Source of the DNA: Gammaproteobacteria bacterium HGW-Gammaproteobacteria-14
GTDB lineage: Bacteria; Pseudomonadota; Gammaproteobacteria; Pseudomonadales; Alcanivoracaceae
Assembly: GCA_002840115.1 (NCBI GenBank)
Contig: PGZG01000031.1
Span: forward strand, 1-13,278
Length of the DNA: 13,278 nucleotides
Reading direction: 5' to 3'
Part shown: positions 7,188 to 13,278 of the stretch, one piece after another
Layout: each line of letters opens with the position of its first letter
How positions within the stretch are numbered: the first letter of the stretch is position 1
The notes under the pieces: model-generated
Database searches by the model: none
What the model was told of the DNA's origin: nothing
The model's input: only the letters and a program-made list of their open reading frames with translations
Position numbers and translations under genes: made by a program

Positions 7188-8384
7188 TCAAGGTGCGGTT
7201 GCGGTATGTTCGCTAACTGCCCGCATAAACGAAATCACCTCTGCCATATGTTCGCGGAACATTGGGTCGACGCTGGTTTTGGCGATGACCACGCCGTGCT
7301 TCTCAGAAATCCAGACGGTTTGCCCCCAAACACCATTGAAGAAATATTCCTGATCCGGGTCTTTGGGAATCCAGACATGGTAGCCGTAACCGCGCTCCGG
7401 GTAGCCATGGCCTGCCGTGAGCCATGGTTCTGGCCGCTGGGTGGCTTCTGTTACCCAGTTTTCCGGTAACAGTTGCTGGCCGCGCCAAAAACCCTGTTGC
7501 AGGTAAAGCTGCCCCAGTTTGGCGTAATCCCGCAGGCTCATATTCAGGCAGCAGAAACCGAGCTCTACGCCGCTATTATCGAGGCTCCAGAGCGCATCAT
7601 CCTGCATGCCCAGTGGCTGCCAAAGCATTTCGGCAGCGTAGGCGCTCACCGGTTTTTCCACCGCACTCTCCAGCACCCAGGCAAGAATCTGGGTGTTCGG
7701 GCTAATGTAGTGGAAGGCTTCTCCTGAGGGCCGTGCAGCTGCATGACCTCGCACCACATTACGCACCGGTTGGCCCAACAGGAAAGTGCGATAGAACAGC
7801 TTATTAATATCGGAGAATGTGCGGTCGTAGGTTTCATCGAAATCAATGCCGCTGGCCATGCGCAGCAGATCCTCAATGGCAACTTCTCCCCAGGCTTCGC
7901 CATCCAGTTCCGGGACATATTCTTTTACGGTGTCAGTGAGGCTGCGGATGTGGCCATCTTTTAATGCCATGGCGGTGAGCGTAGCCACTACGGACTTGGC
8001 CACGGACCAGGAGGTGAAACGATCCTGCTCCGTGGCATCGTGAAAGTAGCGTTCGAATCGCTGGACGCCCTGGTACAGGATCATGAGTCCGGTGGTTTCG
8101 GTACGTTCCAGAAACTCGCTTACCGCTACCTGCTGGCCCTCATGGATAAAATGTTCTGGCAGGCTGCCGGGCGCTTGTACAAAGACAAAGGGTTGGTCGC
8201 TGGCGGGAATCAGGCGGTAGGGAAAGATCCGCTCCATCCGCCGAAAATTTTCCAGCCGATAATCCGGGTGCATCAGAGAGGTCATGACGCTGGGAGAGCG
8301 TTCTGCCCAAGGTCGAAACCACCAGCTGAGCGCGGCGCCGAGCAGGACAACAATCGTTAACAGGAACCAGCGGGAAGCGCTCAT
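7188..8384 (-). CDS. membrane-anchored serine hydrolase (beta-lactamase / 6-aminohexanoate-dimer hydrolase type)
   Basis: This 398-residue protein belongs to the serine beta-lactamase-like superfamily (Pfam Beta-lactamase, class C fold). That group includes esterases, D-aminopeptidases and the nylon-oligomer hydrolase NylB. The nucleophile motif SVAK (S127 to K130) lies in a FTSWSVAKS context, and the second motif is Y226-I-S-P-N230, typical of the NylB branch. A GVWGQ segment (351-355) is a likely counterpart of the third box. An N-terminal hydrophobic stretch (about 6-23) followed by WFRPW suggests an uncleaved membrane anchor with the domain in the periplasm. The start at 8384 is chosen because AAGGAG sits just upstream; an ATG at 8408 would add eight residues but lacks a ribosome site. 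True beta-lactamase activity is unlikely; the natural substrate is unknown. It lies 110 nt downstream of the TetR gene on the same strand and could be co-transcribed. Confidence 0.87.
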   Translation of the reverse strand: MSASRWFLLTIVVLLGAALSWWFRPWAERSPSVMTSLMHPDYRLENFRRMERIFPYRLIPASDQPFVFVQAPGSLPEHFIHEGQQVAVSEFLERTETTGLMILYQGVQRFERYFHDATEQDRFTSWSVAKSVVATLTAMALKDGHIRSLTDTVKEYVPELDGEAWGEVAIEDLLRMASGIDFDETYDRTFSDINKLFYRTFLLGQPVRNVVRGHAAARPSGEAFHYISPNTQILAWVLESAVEKPVSAYAAEMLWQPLGMQDDALWSLDNSGVELGFCCLNMSLRDYAKLGQLYLQQGFWRGQQLLPENWVTEATQRPEPWLTAGHGYPERGYGYHVWIPKDPDQEYFFNGVWGQTVWISEKHGVVIAKTSVDPMFREHMAEVISFMRAVSEHTATAP

Positions 8385-8494
8385 TAAAACTCCTTGCGTT
8401 GCGCGCATTCTGCCAGTGTCACGGGGGGCAGTGCAAAATGCAGGGTTGTGCAGTGGTGCCGGGTTGATACTTTAAGTGATGCTCTAACCATGCT

Positions 8495-9097
8495 TTAGCG
8501 CAACACGGACATCATCAGTGCCACGGCTTCCTGACTGACTTCCTCCATATCATTCTGGTTCACGTAAATACCGTCGATCATCAGCCGGCAAAGACCATGC
8601 AGTGTTGCCCAGCTGGCCTGCGCCAGACGGAGTGGGTTGCTGCCTTCGGGAATGCGCTTGCTATTGAGTAGCCCAATCAGGCGCTCGGCATAGTGGCGAA
8701 AGCAGGCAAAAGCAATTTCCCGTAGTTCAGCGGTGGGGCGCGCAGACTTCCAGATCGGCCGCCCGAACATCAGCTCGTAACGATCCGGGTTGTCCAGAGC
8801 AAAACGTAAATAGGCCTGAACAAAATGGCTCAGGACTTGATCATGGGGGGCGCTACCATCAAGGCCTGCGTCGGTGACCAGCTGATCCAGATCCCGGAAT
8901 CCCTGGGCGGCCAAGGCGCAGAGCAGCTCGTGCTTGTCCTTGAAATGGTGGTAGGGCGCCATCCGCGATACGCCCACCCGTTCCGCCAGTTGGCGCAGGG
9001 ACAGGCCGTCGATGCCGCTCTCCTTGAGCATCACATTGGCTTCTTGCAGCAGGGCGCTGCGCAGATCGCCGTGATGGTAGGGGGTATGGCCAGCCAT
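8495..9097 (-). CDS. TetR/AcrR-family transcriptional regulator
   Basis: This 200-residue protein is a typical one-domain-plus-ligand-pocket TetR repressor. The N-terminal helix-turn-helix covers about residues 10-55: ALLQEANVMLKESG, then LSLRQLAERVGVSRMAPYHHFKDKHELL, with recognition helix near VSRMAPYHHF. The C-terminal part (about 75-200) is helical, with an MFGRPIW segment seen in the WHG-type C-terminal domain. The start at 9097 is preferred because AGGAG precedes it by 5 nt; an upstream ATG at 9139 would add 14 residues but falls inside the operator-like repeat. The gene is divergent from fadH across 110 nt containing a large palindrome, so it very likely represses itself and fadH. The ligand might be a fatty acyl-CoA or related lipid; that is inference from its neighbour. 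The serine hydrolase gene lies downstream on the same strand. Confidence 0.92.
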   Translation of the reverse strand: MAGHTPYHHGDLRSALLQEANVMLKESGIDGLSLRQLAERVGVSRMAPYHHFKDKHELLCALAAQGFRDLDQLVTDAGLDGSAPHDQVLSHFVQAYLRFALDNPDRYELMFGRPIWKSARPTAELREIAFACFRHYAERLIGLLNSKRIPEGSNPLRLAQASWATLHGLCRLMIDGIYVNQNDMEEVSQEAVALMMSVLR

Positions 9098-9126
9098 GGG
9101 GGCTCCTGTAATGAATGATGCGTAAC

Positions 9127-9166
9127 TTGACAGCGTCAAGATACCCTTCTATCTTGACGCTGTCCA
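9127..9166. promoter_or_regulatory. symmetric operator with overlapping divergent promoters, tetR / fadH
   Basis: A perfect inverted repeat has 15-nt arms, GACAGCGTCAAGATA (9129-9143) and its complement (9150-9164), around a 6-nt spacer. Each arm end is itself a small palindrome: TTGAC-AGC-GTCAA (9127-9139) and TTGAC-GCT-GTCCA (9154-9166), with centres 27 bp apart. The same bases build two promoters. On the plus strand, TTGACA (9127-9132), 17 nt, TATCTT (9150-9155) faces fadH. On the minus strand, TGGACA (9166-9161), 17 nt, TATCTT (9143-9138) faces tetR. Binding at either palindrome would cover the -35 of one promoter and the -10 of the other. Confidence 0.8.
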
Positions 9167-9207
9167 GATGCCCCGGCCGGGCTCCGTTACCTGTTCAGGA
9201 GATAGAC

Positions 9208-11232
9208 ATGACTGCCTTTCCTCACCTGCTTGCTCCGCTTGATCTTGGCTTTACCACGCTGAAAAACCGGGTGGTGATGGGCTCCATGCACACTGGTCTG
9301 GAGGATCGCATCTGGCATCGCGGCAAGCTGGCGGAATATTTTGCCGAGCGTGCTCGCGGTGGCGTTGGCTTGATTATTACCGGCGGTTTTAATCCGAACC
9401 GTAGCGGCTGGTTCTATCCGTTCTCTGGCAGCATGATCAATCTGGCTGATGCGCTGAGTCATCGACCGGTGACCAAAGCAGTGCATGATGCGGGTGGTAA
9501 AATCTGTCTGCAGTTATTGCATGCGGGGCGCTACAGTTATGTGCCTTGGTCAAAGTCTGCTTCCGCGATCAAATCCCCGATTAACCCGTTCAAACCCAAA
9601 GCGCTGACCACTAAACAGGTTGAGCAAACGGTAAAAGATTTTGCCAATGCGGCGAAGCTGGCCAAGAAGGCCGGTTACGACGGTGTCGAGATTATGGGTA
9701 GCGAAGGCTATCTGATTAACCAGTTCACCGCGCCGCGCTCGAACAAGCGCACCGATAAATATGGTGGCAATAGCGAAAATCGCCGCCGTTTCCCGGTGGA
9801 AATTGTTGAGGCAGTCCGCAAAGCCTGCGGTAAGGATTTTATTGTCGTGTTCCGCATGTCGATGATTGATCTGGTGCCAGAAGGTTCTACCCGTGAAGAG
9901 GTGATGGCGCTGGCGCAGGCCCTGGAAAAAGCTGGCGTGAACATTCTTAACACCGGCATCGGCTGGCATGAAGCCCGTGTGCCAACCATCGTGACCTCGG
10001 TACCCCGTGCAGCCTTCGTTGAGGCTACTGCACAGGTTAAGGAAGTGGTATCGATTCCCGTGATTGCCTCTAACCGGATCAATATGCCGGATGTGGCGGA
10101 AAAGATTCTTGCCGATGGCAAGGCCGATATGGTGTCCATGGCGCGACCAATGCTGGCGGATGCCCATTGGGTGAATAAGGCAGCCGAAGGCCGGGTGGAT
10201 GAAATCAACACCTGCATCGCCTGTAACCAGGCCTGTCTCGATCACACCTTCAATCTCAAGCGTGCTTCCTGCCTGGTCAATCCGCAGGCCTGCTATGAAA
10301 CCGAGTTGGTGTACCTGAAAACCCGCAAGCCGAAAAGAATTGCCGTGGTGGGTGCTGGCCCGGCGGGTCTTGCCGCGGCGACAGTGGCGGCGGAGCGCGG
10401 CCATGACGTAACCCTGTTCGATGCCAGCGACCGTATCGGTGGCCAGTTCAATATGGCGGCACGTATTCCCGGCAAGGAAGAGTTCTGGGAAACCATTCGC
10501 TATTTCAAAACCCGAATTGAGAAAACCGGGGTTAATCTGGTGTTGAACCGTCGCGTCAATGACGGTGAGCTGGAAAAAGAAGGTTTTGAAGAAATTATTA
10601 TTGCCACCGGTGTGCTGCCCCGTCGTCCAGCGATTACAGGCGCAGATCATCCGATGGTGATGCTCTACACTGATGTTCTGCAGGGCAAGCGCACGGTCGG
10701 TAATCGGGTGGCATTGATTGGTGCGGGCGGCATTGGTTTTGATGTCGGCGAGTTCCTTGCTCATGATGCTACGGCACAACAACCTCAGCCGTTAGAAGAC
10801 TGGATGCAGGAGTGGGGCATGAACTTCCACAGCGATCAGCCCGGTGGTTTGGAGCGTGGTGCTCCGCATCCTTCAGCACGCAAAATCTACTTGCTGCAAC
10901 GTAAAGCTTCCGCACTTGGCAAGGATCTTGGGCGCACTTCCGGCTGGGTCCATCGGGCCGTGTTGAAAATGAAAGGCGTGGAAATGATCGGTGGCGTCAG
11001 CTACGACCGTATCGATGATAAGGGCCTGCACATTACCGTCGGTGGCGAGTCGCAGTTGCTGGAAGTCGATAACGTGGTGCTGTGTGCCGGTCAGGAATCC
11101 TTGCGCGAGCTGTATCAGGAGAAATCCACCGGCAAGGCGCATTATCATCTGATCGGTGGTGCGGAATTGGCTGCTGAGCTTGACGCCAAACGCGCCATTC
11201 GTCAGGGCTCGGAGCTGGCGGCACGGTTGTAA
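9208..11232 (+). CDS. fadH: 2,4-dienoyl-CoA reductase (NADPH)
   Basis: This 674-residue flavoenzyme removes 2,4-double bonds from dienoyl-CoA so that unsaturated fatty acids can pass through beta-oxidation. It matches E. coli FadH (672 aa) throughout. Residues 1-330 form the FMN-binding TIM barrel, with Y168 and H254 at the positions of the E. coli catalytic Tyr166 and His252. C336, C339, C343 and C355 form the 4Fe-4S motif. Residues about 377-490 hold the FAD site (VGAGPAGLAA, 381-390), and about 500-620 the NADPH site (IGAGGIGFD, 504-512), with LCAGQE near 625-630. The start at 9208 follows AGGAGA by 5 nt and aligns with the E. coli N-terminus; the frame is open to 9115 but that extension crosses the operator. 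It is divergent from a TetR gene that probably represses it. Confidence 0.97.
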   Translation: MTAFPHLLAPLDLGFTTLKNRVVMGSMHTGLEDRIWHRGKLAEYFAERARGGVGLIITGGFNPNRSGWFYPFSGSMINLADALSHRPVTKAVHDAGGKICLQLLHAGRYSYVPWSKSASAIKSPINPFKPKALTTKQVEQTVKDFANAAKLAKKAGYDGVEIMGSEGYLINQFTAPRSNKRTDKYGGNSENRRRFPVEIVEAVRKACGKDFIVVFRMSMIDLVPEGSTREEVMALAQALEKAGVNILNTGIGWHEARVPTIVTSVPRAAFVEATAQVKEVVSIPVIASNRINMPDVAEKILADGKADMVSMARPMLADAHWVNKAAEGRVDEINTCIACNQACLDHTFNLKRASCLVNPQACYETELVYLKTRKPKRIAVVGAGPAGLAAATVAAERGHDVTLFDASDRIGGQFNMAARIPGKEEFWETIRYFKTRIEKTGVNLVLNRRVNDGELEKEGFEEIIIATGVLPRRPAITGADHPMVMLYTDVLQGKRTVGNRVALIGAGGIGFDVGEFLAHDATAQQPQPLEDWMQEWGMNFHSDQPGGLERGAPHPSARKIYLLQRKASALGKDLGRTSGWVHRAVLKMKGVEMIGGVSYDRIDDKGLHITVGGESQLLEVDNVVLCAGQESLRELYQEKSTGKAHYHLIGGAELAAELDAKRAIRQGSELAARL

Positions 11233-11306
11233 ATAGATTCAGCACCGACACACAGAATTCAAGCTTGTCTGTGGGTTTAACTATTGTTCGAAAGAAGTAC
11301 ACGTAA

Positions 11307-11414
11307 GGCCAGTGGACCTGTTTTCCTGCCGGGACCCTCGTAGCCATGGATGGCGGAGAGGAGCTACAGGGACGTACTTGTGCGTGTCCCGGCAGGAAGA
11401 CAGGTCCATTGGCC
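11307..11414. repeat. 108-nt long inverted-repeat element
   Basis: Two 29-nt arms (11307-11335 and 11386-11414) are reverse complements except at two positions, and both differences can pair as G-U in one strand's RNA. The 50-nt centre holds further symmetric pieces: GCCAT-GG-ATGGC (11343-11354) and GTAGC (11340-11344) with GCTAC (11363-11367). The element lies 75 nt after the fadH stop and has no T-run directly behind it, so it looks more like a REP/MITE-type intergenic repeat than a simple terminator. No coding potential is seen. Copies elsewhere in the genome cannot be checked here. Confidence 0.75.
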
Positions 11415-11425
11415 GATGAAGGTCA

Positions 11426-11472
11426 CTGCCGTAGTCGCTTACAATTAGCCCCTTAGGCAGCCCCTTTTTTTT
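11426..11472 (+). terminator. weak candidate terminator after fadH
   Basis: CTGCC (11426-11430) can pair with GGCAG (11456-11460) across a 25-nt loop. CCCC and a run of eight T (11465-11472) follow. The T-run is convincing but the stem is short and the loop long. It lies between the long inverted repeat and the convergent oxidoreductase gene. Confidence 0.3.
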
Positions 11473-11492
11473 CCAGACTACAAAAAATATTG

Positions 11493-12743
11493 TCAGTTGG
11501 CTCTTAACCGCATCCGCTTGGTCCGCGATGAACGAATTGCCACCATCGTCATGCTGCGAATCATCGCCATCAGCACGCTTTCATCACGAATCGGTTCCTT
11601 GCCCTGGCCCATGCGATGCAACTGACGGGCGAACCAGACCACTTCCATCATCGCCATATCATCAATTGCCTTGATGCCAGTGCGTCGTGGTGTGACCACA
11701 CTGTTGACCGATTCGCCACCAAGAATGCGTTTGGGCAGATCCGGTTCTACCGCGAGTGGGCGAGCCAGACCGACGATATCCGTGGCGCCGCTTTCCACTG
11801 CGGCGGCCATGCCTTCTGAAGTGCGAAAGCCACCGGTCACCATGAGAGGAATCGATACCCGAGCGCGAATTTTTTCCGCATAGCCGAGGAAATAGGCTTC
11901 CCGTTGCAGGGTGGACTCGCGCACATCCTTGCCGGACATGGTCGGCGCCTCATAGGTGCCGCCGGAAATTTCCAGCAGATCGAGACCTTCATTAGCCAGT
12001 GTTTCGGCCACGGTCATGGACTCATCTTCAGTAAAACCGCCGCGCTGAAAATCCGCTGAATTGAGCTTGATGCTGATCGGGTATTCCTTGCCGACCTCGG
12101 CGCGAATGGCGCGATAAACTTCCAACGCAAAGCGCATCCGGTTTTCCAGTGAACCGCCCCAGCGATCGGTGCGCTGATTGTGGTGGCCGGACAGGAACTG
12201 GCTAACCAGATAGCCGTGGGCGCCATGAATCTGCACGCCGGTAAAACCGGCCTTCTTGACGATCGCAGCGGAGCGCGCGAAGCGGGCGATAATGTCGAGA
12301 ATTTCCTCTTCGCTGAGCGCTCGTGGTGTTTTGAAGTGCGGGCTGAGTTCCTTGCGAAACGGAATCGCTGATGGGCTCAGGGTGTCACCGCTGGCGAGCA
12401 TTTTCGGAATCTGTTTGCCGGGATGATTGAGTTGCACCCAGAGTTGATTGCCCTGACGGGTGCCCGCTTCGGCCCAGCGCTTCAGGATGGCCAGATCACG
12501 CTCATCTTCCACCACCACATTGTGCGGTTCGCCCAGTTGACGCTGGTCGATCATGATGTTGCCGGTGATCACCAGGCCGGTGCCGCCGTCGGCCCAACGA
12601 CCATACAGGCGCACCAGTTCTTCGGTGGCGTGGTTATCGATGGTGCCGAGGGTTTCGCTCATGGCGGATTTTCCGAAGCGGTTCGGCAGGGTGACGCCGC
12701 AGGGCAGAGCGAGGGGTTGGCTGAGGGTTTCAGCAAAGGACAT
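11493..12743 (-). CDS. NADH:flavin oxidoreductase, Old Yellow Enzyme family
   Basis: This 416-residue FMN enzyme of the Old Yellow Enzyme superfamily is predicted to reduce activated C=C bonds (enones, electrophiles or related xenobiotics) with NAD(P)H. The TIM barrel covers about residues 8-345. Seen motifs are PNRFGKSAM (20-28), the FMN-contacting VQLNHPGKQ (103-111), the substrate-binding pair H173/H176 with Y178 in QIHGAHGYLVSQFLS, NQRTDRWGGSLENR (189-202), and the FMN-phosphate segments VTGGFR (302-307) and GLARP (325-329). Unlike FadH there is no cysteine cluster or second nucleotide domain. Residues about 350-416 form a C-terminal extension ending in a very basic tail (SSRTKRMRLRAN). 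AGGAG lies 6 nt before the ATG at 12743. It is divergent from an ArsR-type regulator, which probably controls it. The substrate is not known. Confidence 0.92.
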   Translation of the reverse strand: MSFAETLSQPLALPCGVTLPNRFGKSAMSETLGTIDNHATEELVRLYGRWADGGTGLVITGNIMIDQRQLGEPHNVVVEDERDLAILKRWAEAGTRQGNQLWVQLNHPGKQIPKMLASGDTLSPSAIPFRKELSPHFKTPRALSEEEILDIIARFARSAAIVKKAGFTGVQIHGAHGYLVSQFLSGHHNQRTDRWGGSLENRMRFALEVYRAIRAEVGKEYPISIKLNSADFQRGGFTEDESMTVAETLANEGLDLLEISGGTYEAPTMSGKDVRESTLQREAYFLGYAEKIRARVSIPLMVTGGFRTSEGMAAAVESGATDIVGLARPLAVEPDLPKRILGGESVNSVVTPRRTGIKAIDDMAMMEVVWFARQLHRMGQGKEPIRDESVLMAMIRSMTMVAIRSSRTKRMRLRAN

Positions 12744-12795
12744 TGTAATCTCCTGAACGGTTTGCCATGCGCAGGGCGCCGGGGGTAGGATTCAC

Positions 12796-12855
12796 TTCGA
12801 TGACTGTCAAACTATGTGCTCAAGCTATATAAAGGTTCGATAGTCGTCAAACTGT
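12796..12855. promoter_or_regulatory. paired direct repeats in the OYE / arsR-type promoter region
   Basis: Two 20-bp direct repeats (12796-12815 and 12836-12855) share TTCGAT at one end and GTCAAACT near the other, matching at 15 of 20 positions, and start exactly 40 bp apart. Toward the oxidoreductase, TTGACG (12850-12845, minus strand) with TATAGC (12829-12824) forms a plausible promoter, although its 15-bp spacing is short. One repeat would cover its -35 and the other the start-site region. This fits binding sites for the adjacent regulator (inference). Confidence 0.5.
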
Positions 12856-12936
12856 AATCCGGGTGCTGCAAATAATTGGCCTAAACAGACCGCTGACCCG
12901 GATAGACCGCCATGATTTGAACCATCCGAGGGCTCC

Positions 12937-13257
12937 ATGACTGACTCCGATTCCCTGGCGAGGGCCTTCAAGGCGCTATCCCACCCGAACCGGCTGGAGA
13001 TTTATCGTGAATTTGTCCGCTACTGGGAGCAAGGGCAGCAGGCATCTATTGATGAGGTGCCGGCCGGTTGTTTATTGGCGGAGGCTATTAAGCGCCTGAA
13101 TATTGGTGCCCCCACAGTATCGCACCATATCAAGGAGCTGGTGGATGCCGAGCTGATTACCACCAGCCGTCAGGGGCGGCAGATGTTCTGCGCCATTGAG
13201 CCGCAGATGCGTGAGCGGCTGCGGACATTTTTTGAATCGCCCGCCGCTGAGATCTGA
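12937..13257 (+). CDS. small winged-helix regulator, ArsR-type
   Basis: This 106-residue protein has the ArsR/SmtB layout. Helix one carries the family hallmark ALSHPNRLEIYREF (about 13-26). The helix-turn-helix follows, with recognition helix in IGAPTVSHHIKELVDAELI (56-74). The beta wing is TTSRQGRQMFCAIE (75-88), and a short C-terminal helix ends the protein. Only C45 and C85 are cysteines, and the classical metal-binding CVC box is absent. It is therefore more likely a non-metal sensor, possibly redox- or ligand-responsive. GAGGG (12928-12932) lies just before the ATG at 12937. A 20-residue insert (about 30-50) between the first helices is longer than in the smallest family members. It is divergent from the Old Yellow Enzyme gene across 193 nt holding paired repeats, so control of that gene and of itself is the simplest reading. 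Confidence 0.85.
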   Translation: MTDSDSLARAFKALSHPNRLEIYREFVRYWEQGQQASIDEVPAGCLLAEAIKRLNIGAPTVSHHIKELVDAELITTSRQGRQMFCAIEPQMRERLRTFFESPAAEI

Positions 13258-13278
13258 GGGCAAAAAGCGCTGCGTTAC

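Noticed and set aside
8040..8360. 106-residue plus-strand frame opposite the serine hydrolase
   Set aside because: Antisense shadow of a gene with intact catalytic motifs; no independent support.
9115..9207. 31-residue upstream extension of FadH
   Set aside because: It would translate the palindromic operator/promoter. The start at 9208 has a ribosome site and aligns with E. coli FadH.
9550..10782. 410-residue open frame antisense to fadH
   Set aside because: It lies wholly opposite a certain gene and is rich in His/Gln/Arg as expected for a codon-bias shadow. It has no recognisable domain.

Overview
The window looks like chromosomal DNA of a free-living gammaproteobacterium, of the Pseudomonas or marine Alcanivorax type. 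This is inferred from the moderately high GC, the protein families present (CvfB-like S1 protein, high-molecular-weight FabG, FadI-like thiolase, FadH) and a lipid-centred gene content. No rRNA, tRNA, CRISPR array, transposase or phage gene was seen. Nine protein-coding genes are supported, and no gene-free stretch exceeds 300 bases.

Layout. (1) 79-933 (+) encodes an S1-domain RNA-binding protein of the CvfB family. It converges on an unrecognised 339-residue cysteine/histidine-containing protein (958-1977, -). (2) 2253-3671 (-) encodes a two-domain high-molecular-weight 3-oxoacyl-ACP/CoA reductase (FabG4-like). It is divergent from a FadI-like thiolase at 3960-5246 (+). Each of the two ends in a hairpin. 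(3) 5376-7133 (+) encodes an ABCB/MsbA-type half-transporter, converging on a membrane-anchored serine hydrolase of the beta-lactamase/6-aminohexanoate-dimer hydrolase type (7188-8384, -). (4) A TetR-family repressor (8495-9097, -) is divergent from fadH, 2,4-dienoyl-CoA reductase (9208-11232, +). The gap between them contains a perfect 15+15 bp inverted repeat. (5) An intergenic 108-nt long-hairpin element (11307-11414) follows fadH. (6) An Old Yellow Enzyme family oxidoreductase (11493-12743, -) is divergent from a small ArsR-type winged-helix regulator (12937-13257, +). A 20-bp direct repeat with a 40-bp period lies between them.

How the genes work together (inference). The reductase, thiolase and FadH together point to turnover of fatty acyl-CoA, including unsaturated acyl chains. 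Two distinct members of the Old Yellow Enzyme superfamily lie near each other, and each has its own divergent regulator with repeat motifs in the shared promoter region. The clearest new-looking signals are regulatory DNA: the symmetric overlapping promoter/operator of tetR-fadH, the paired repeats at the OYE-arsR junction, and the long inverted repeat after fadH. No convincing unknown multi-gene system was found.
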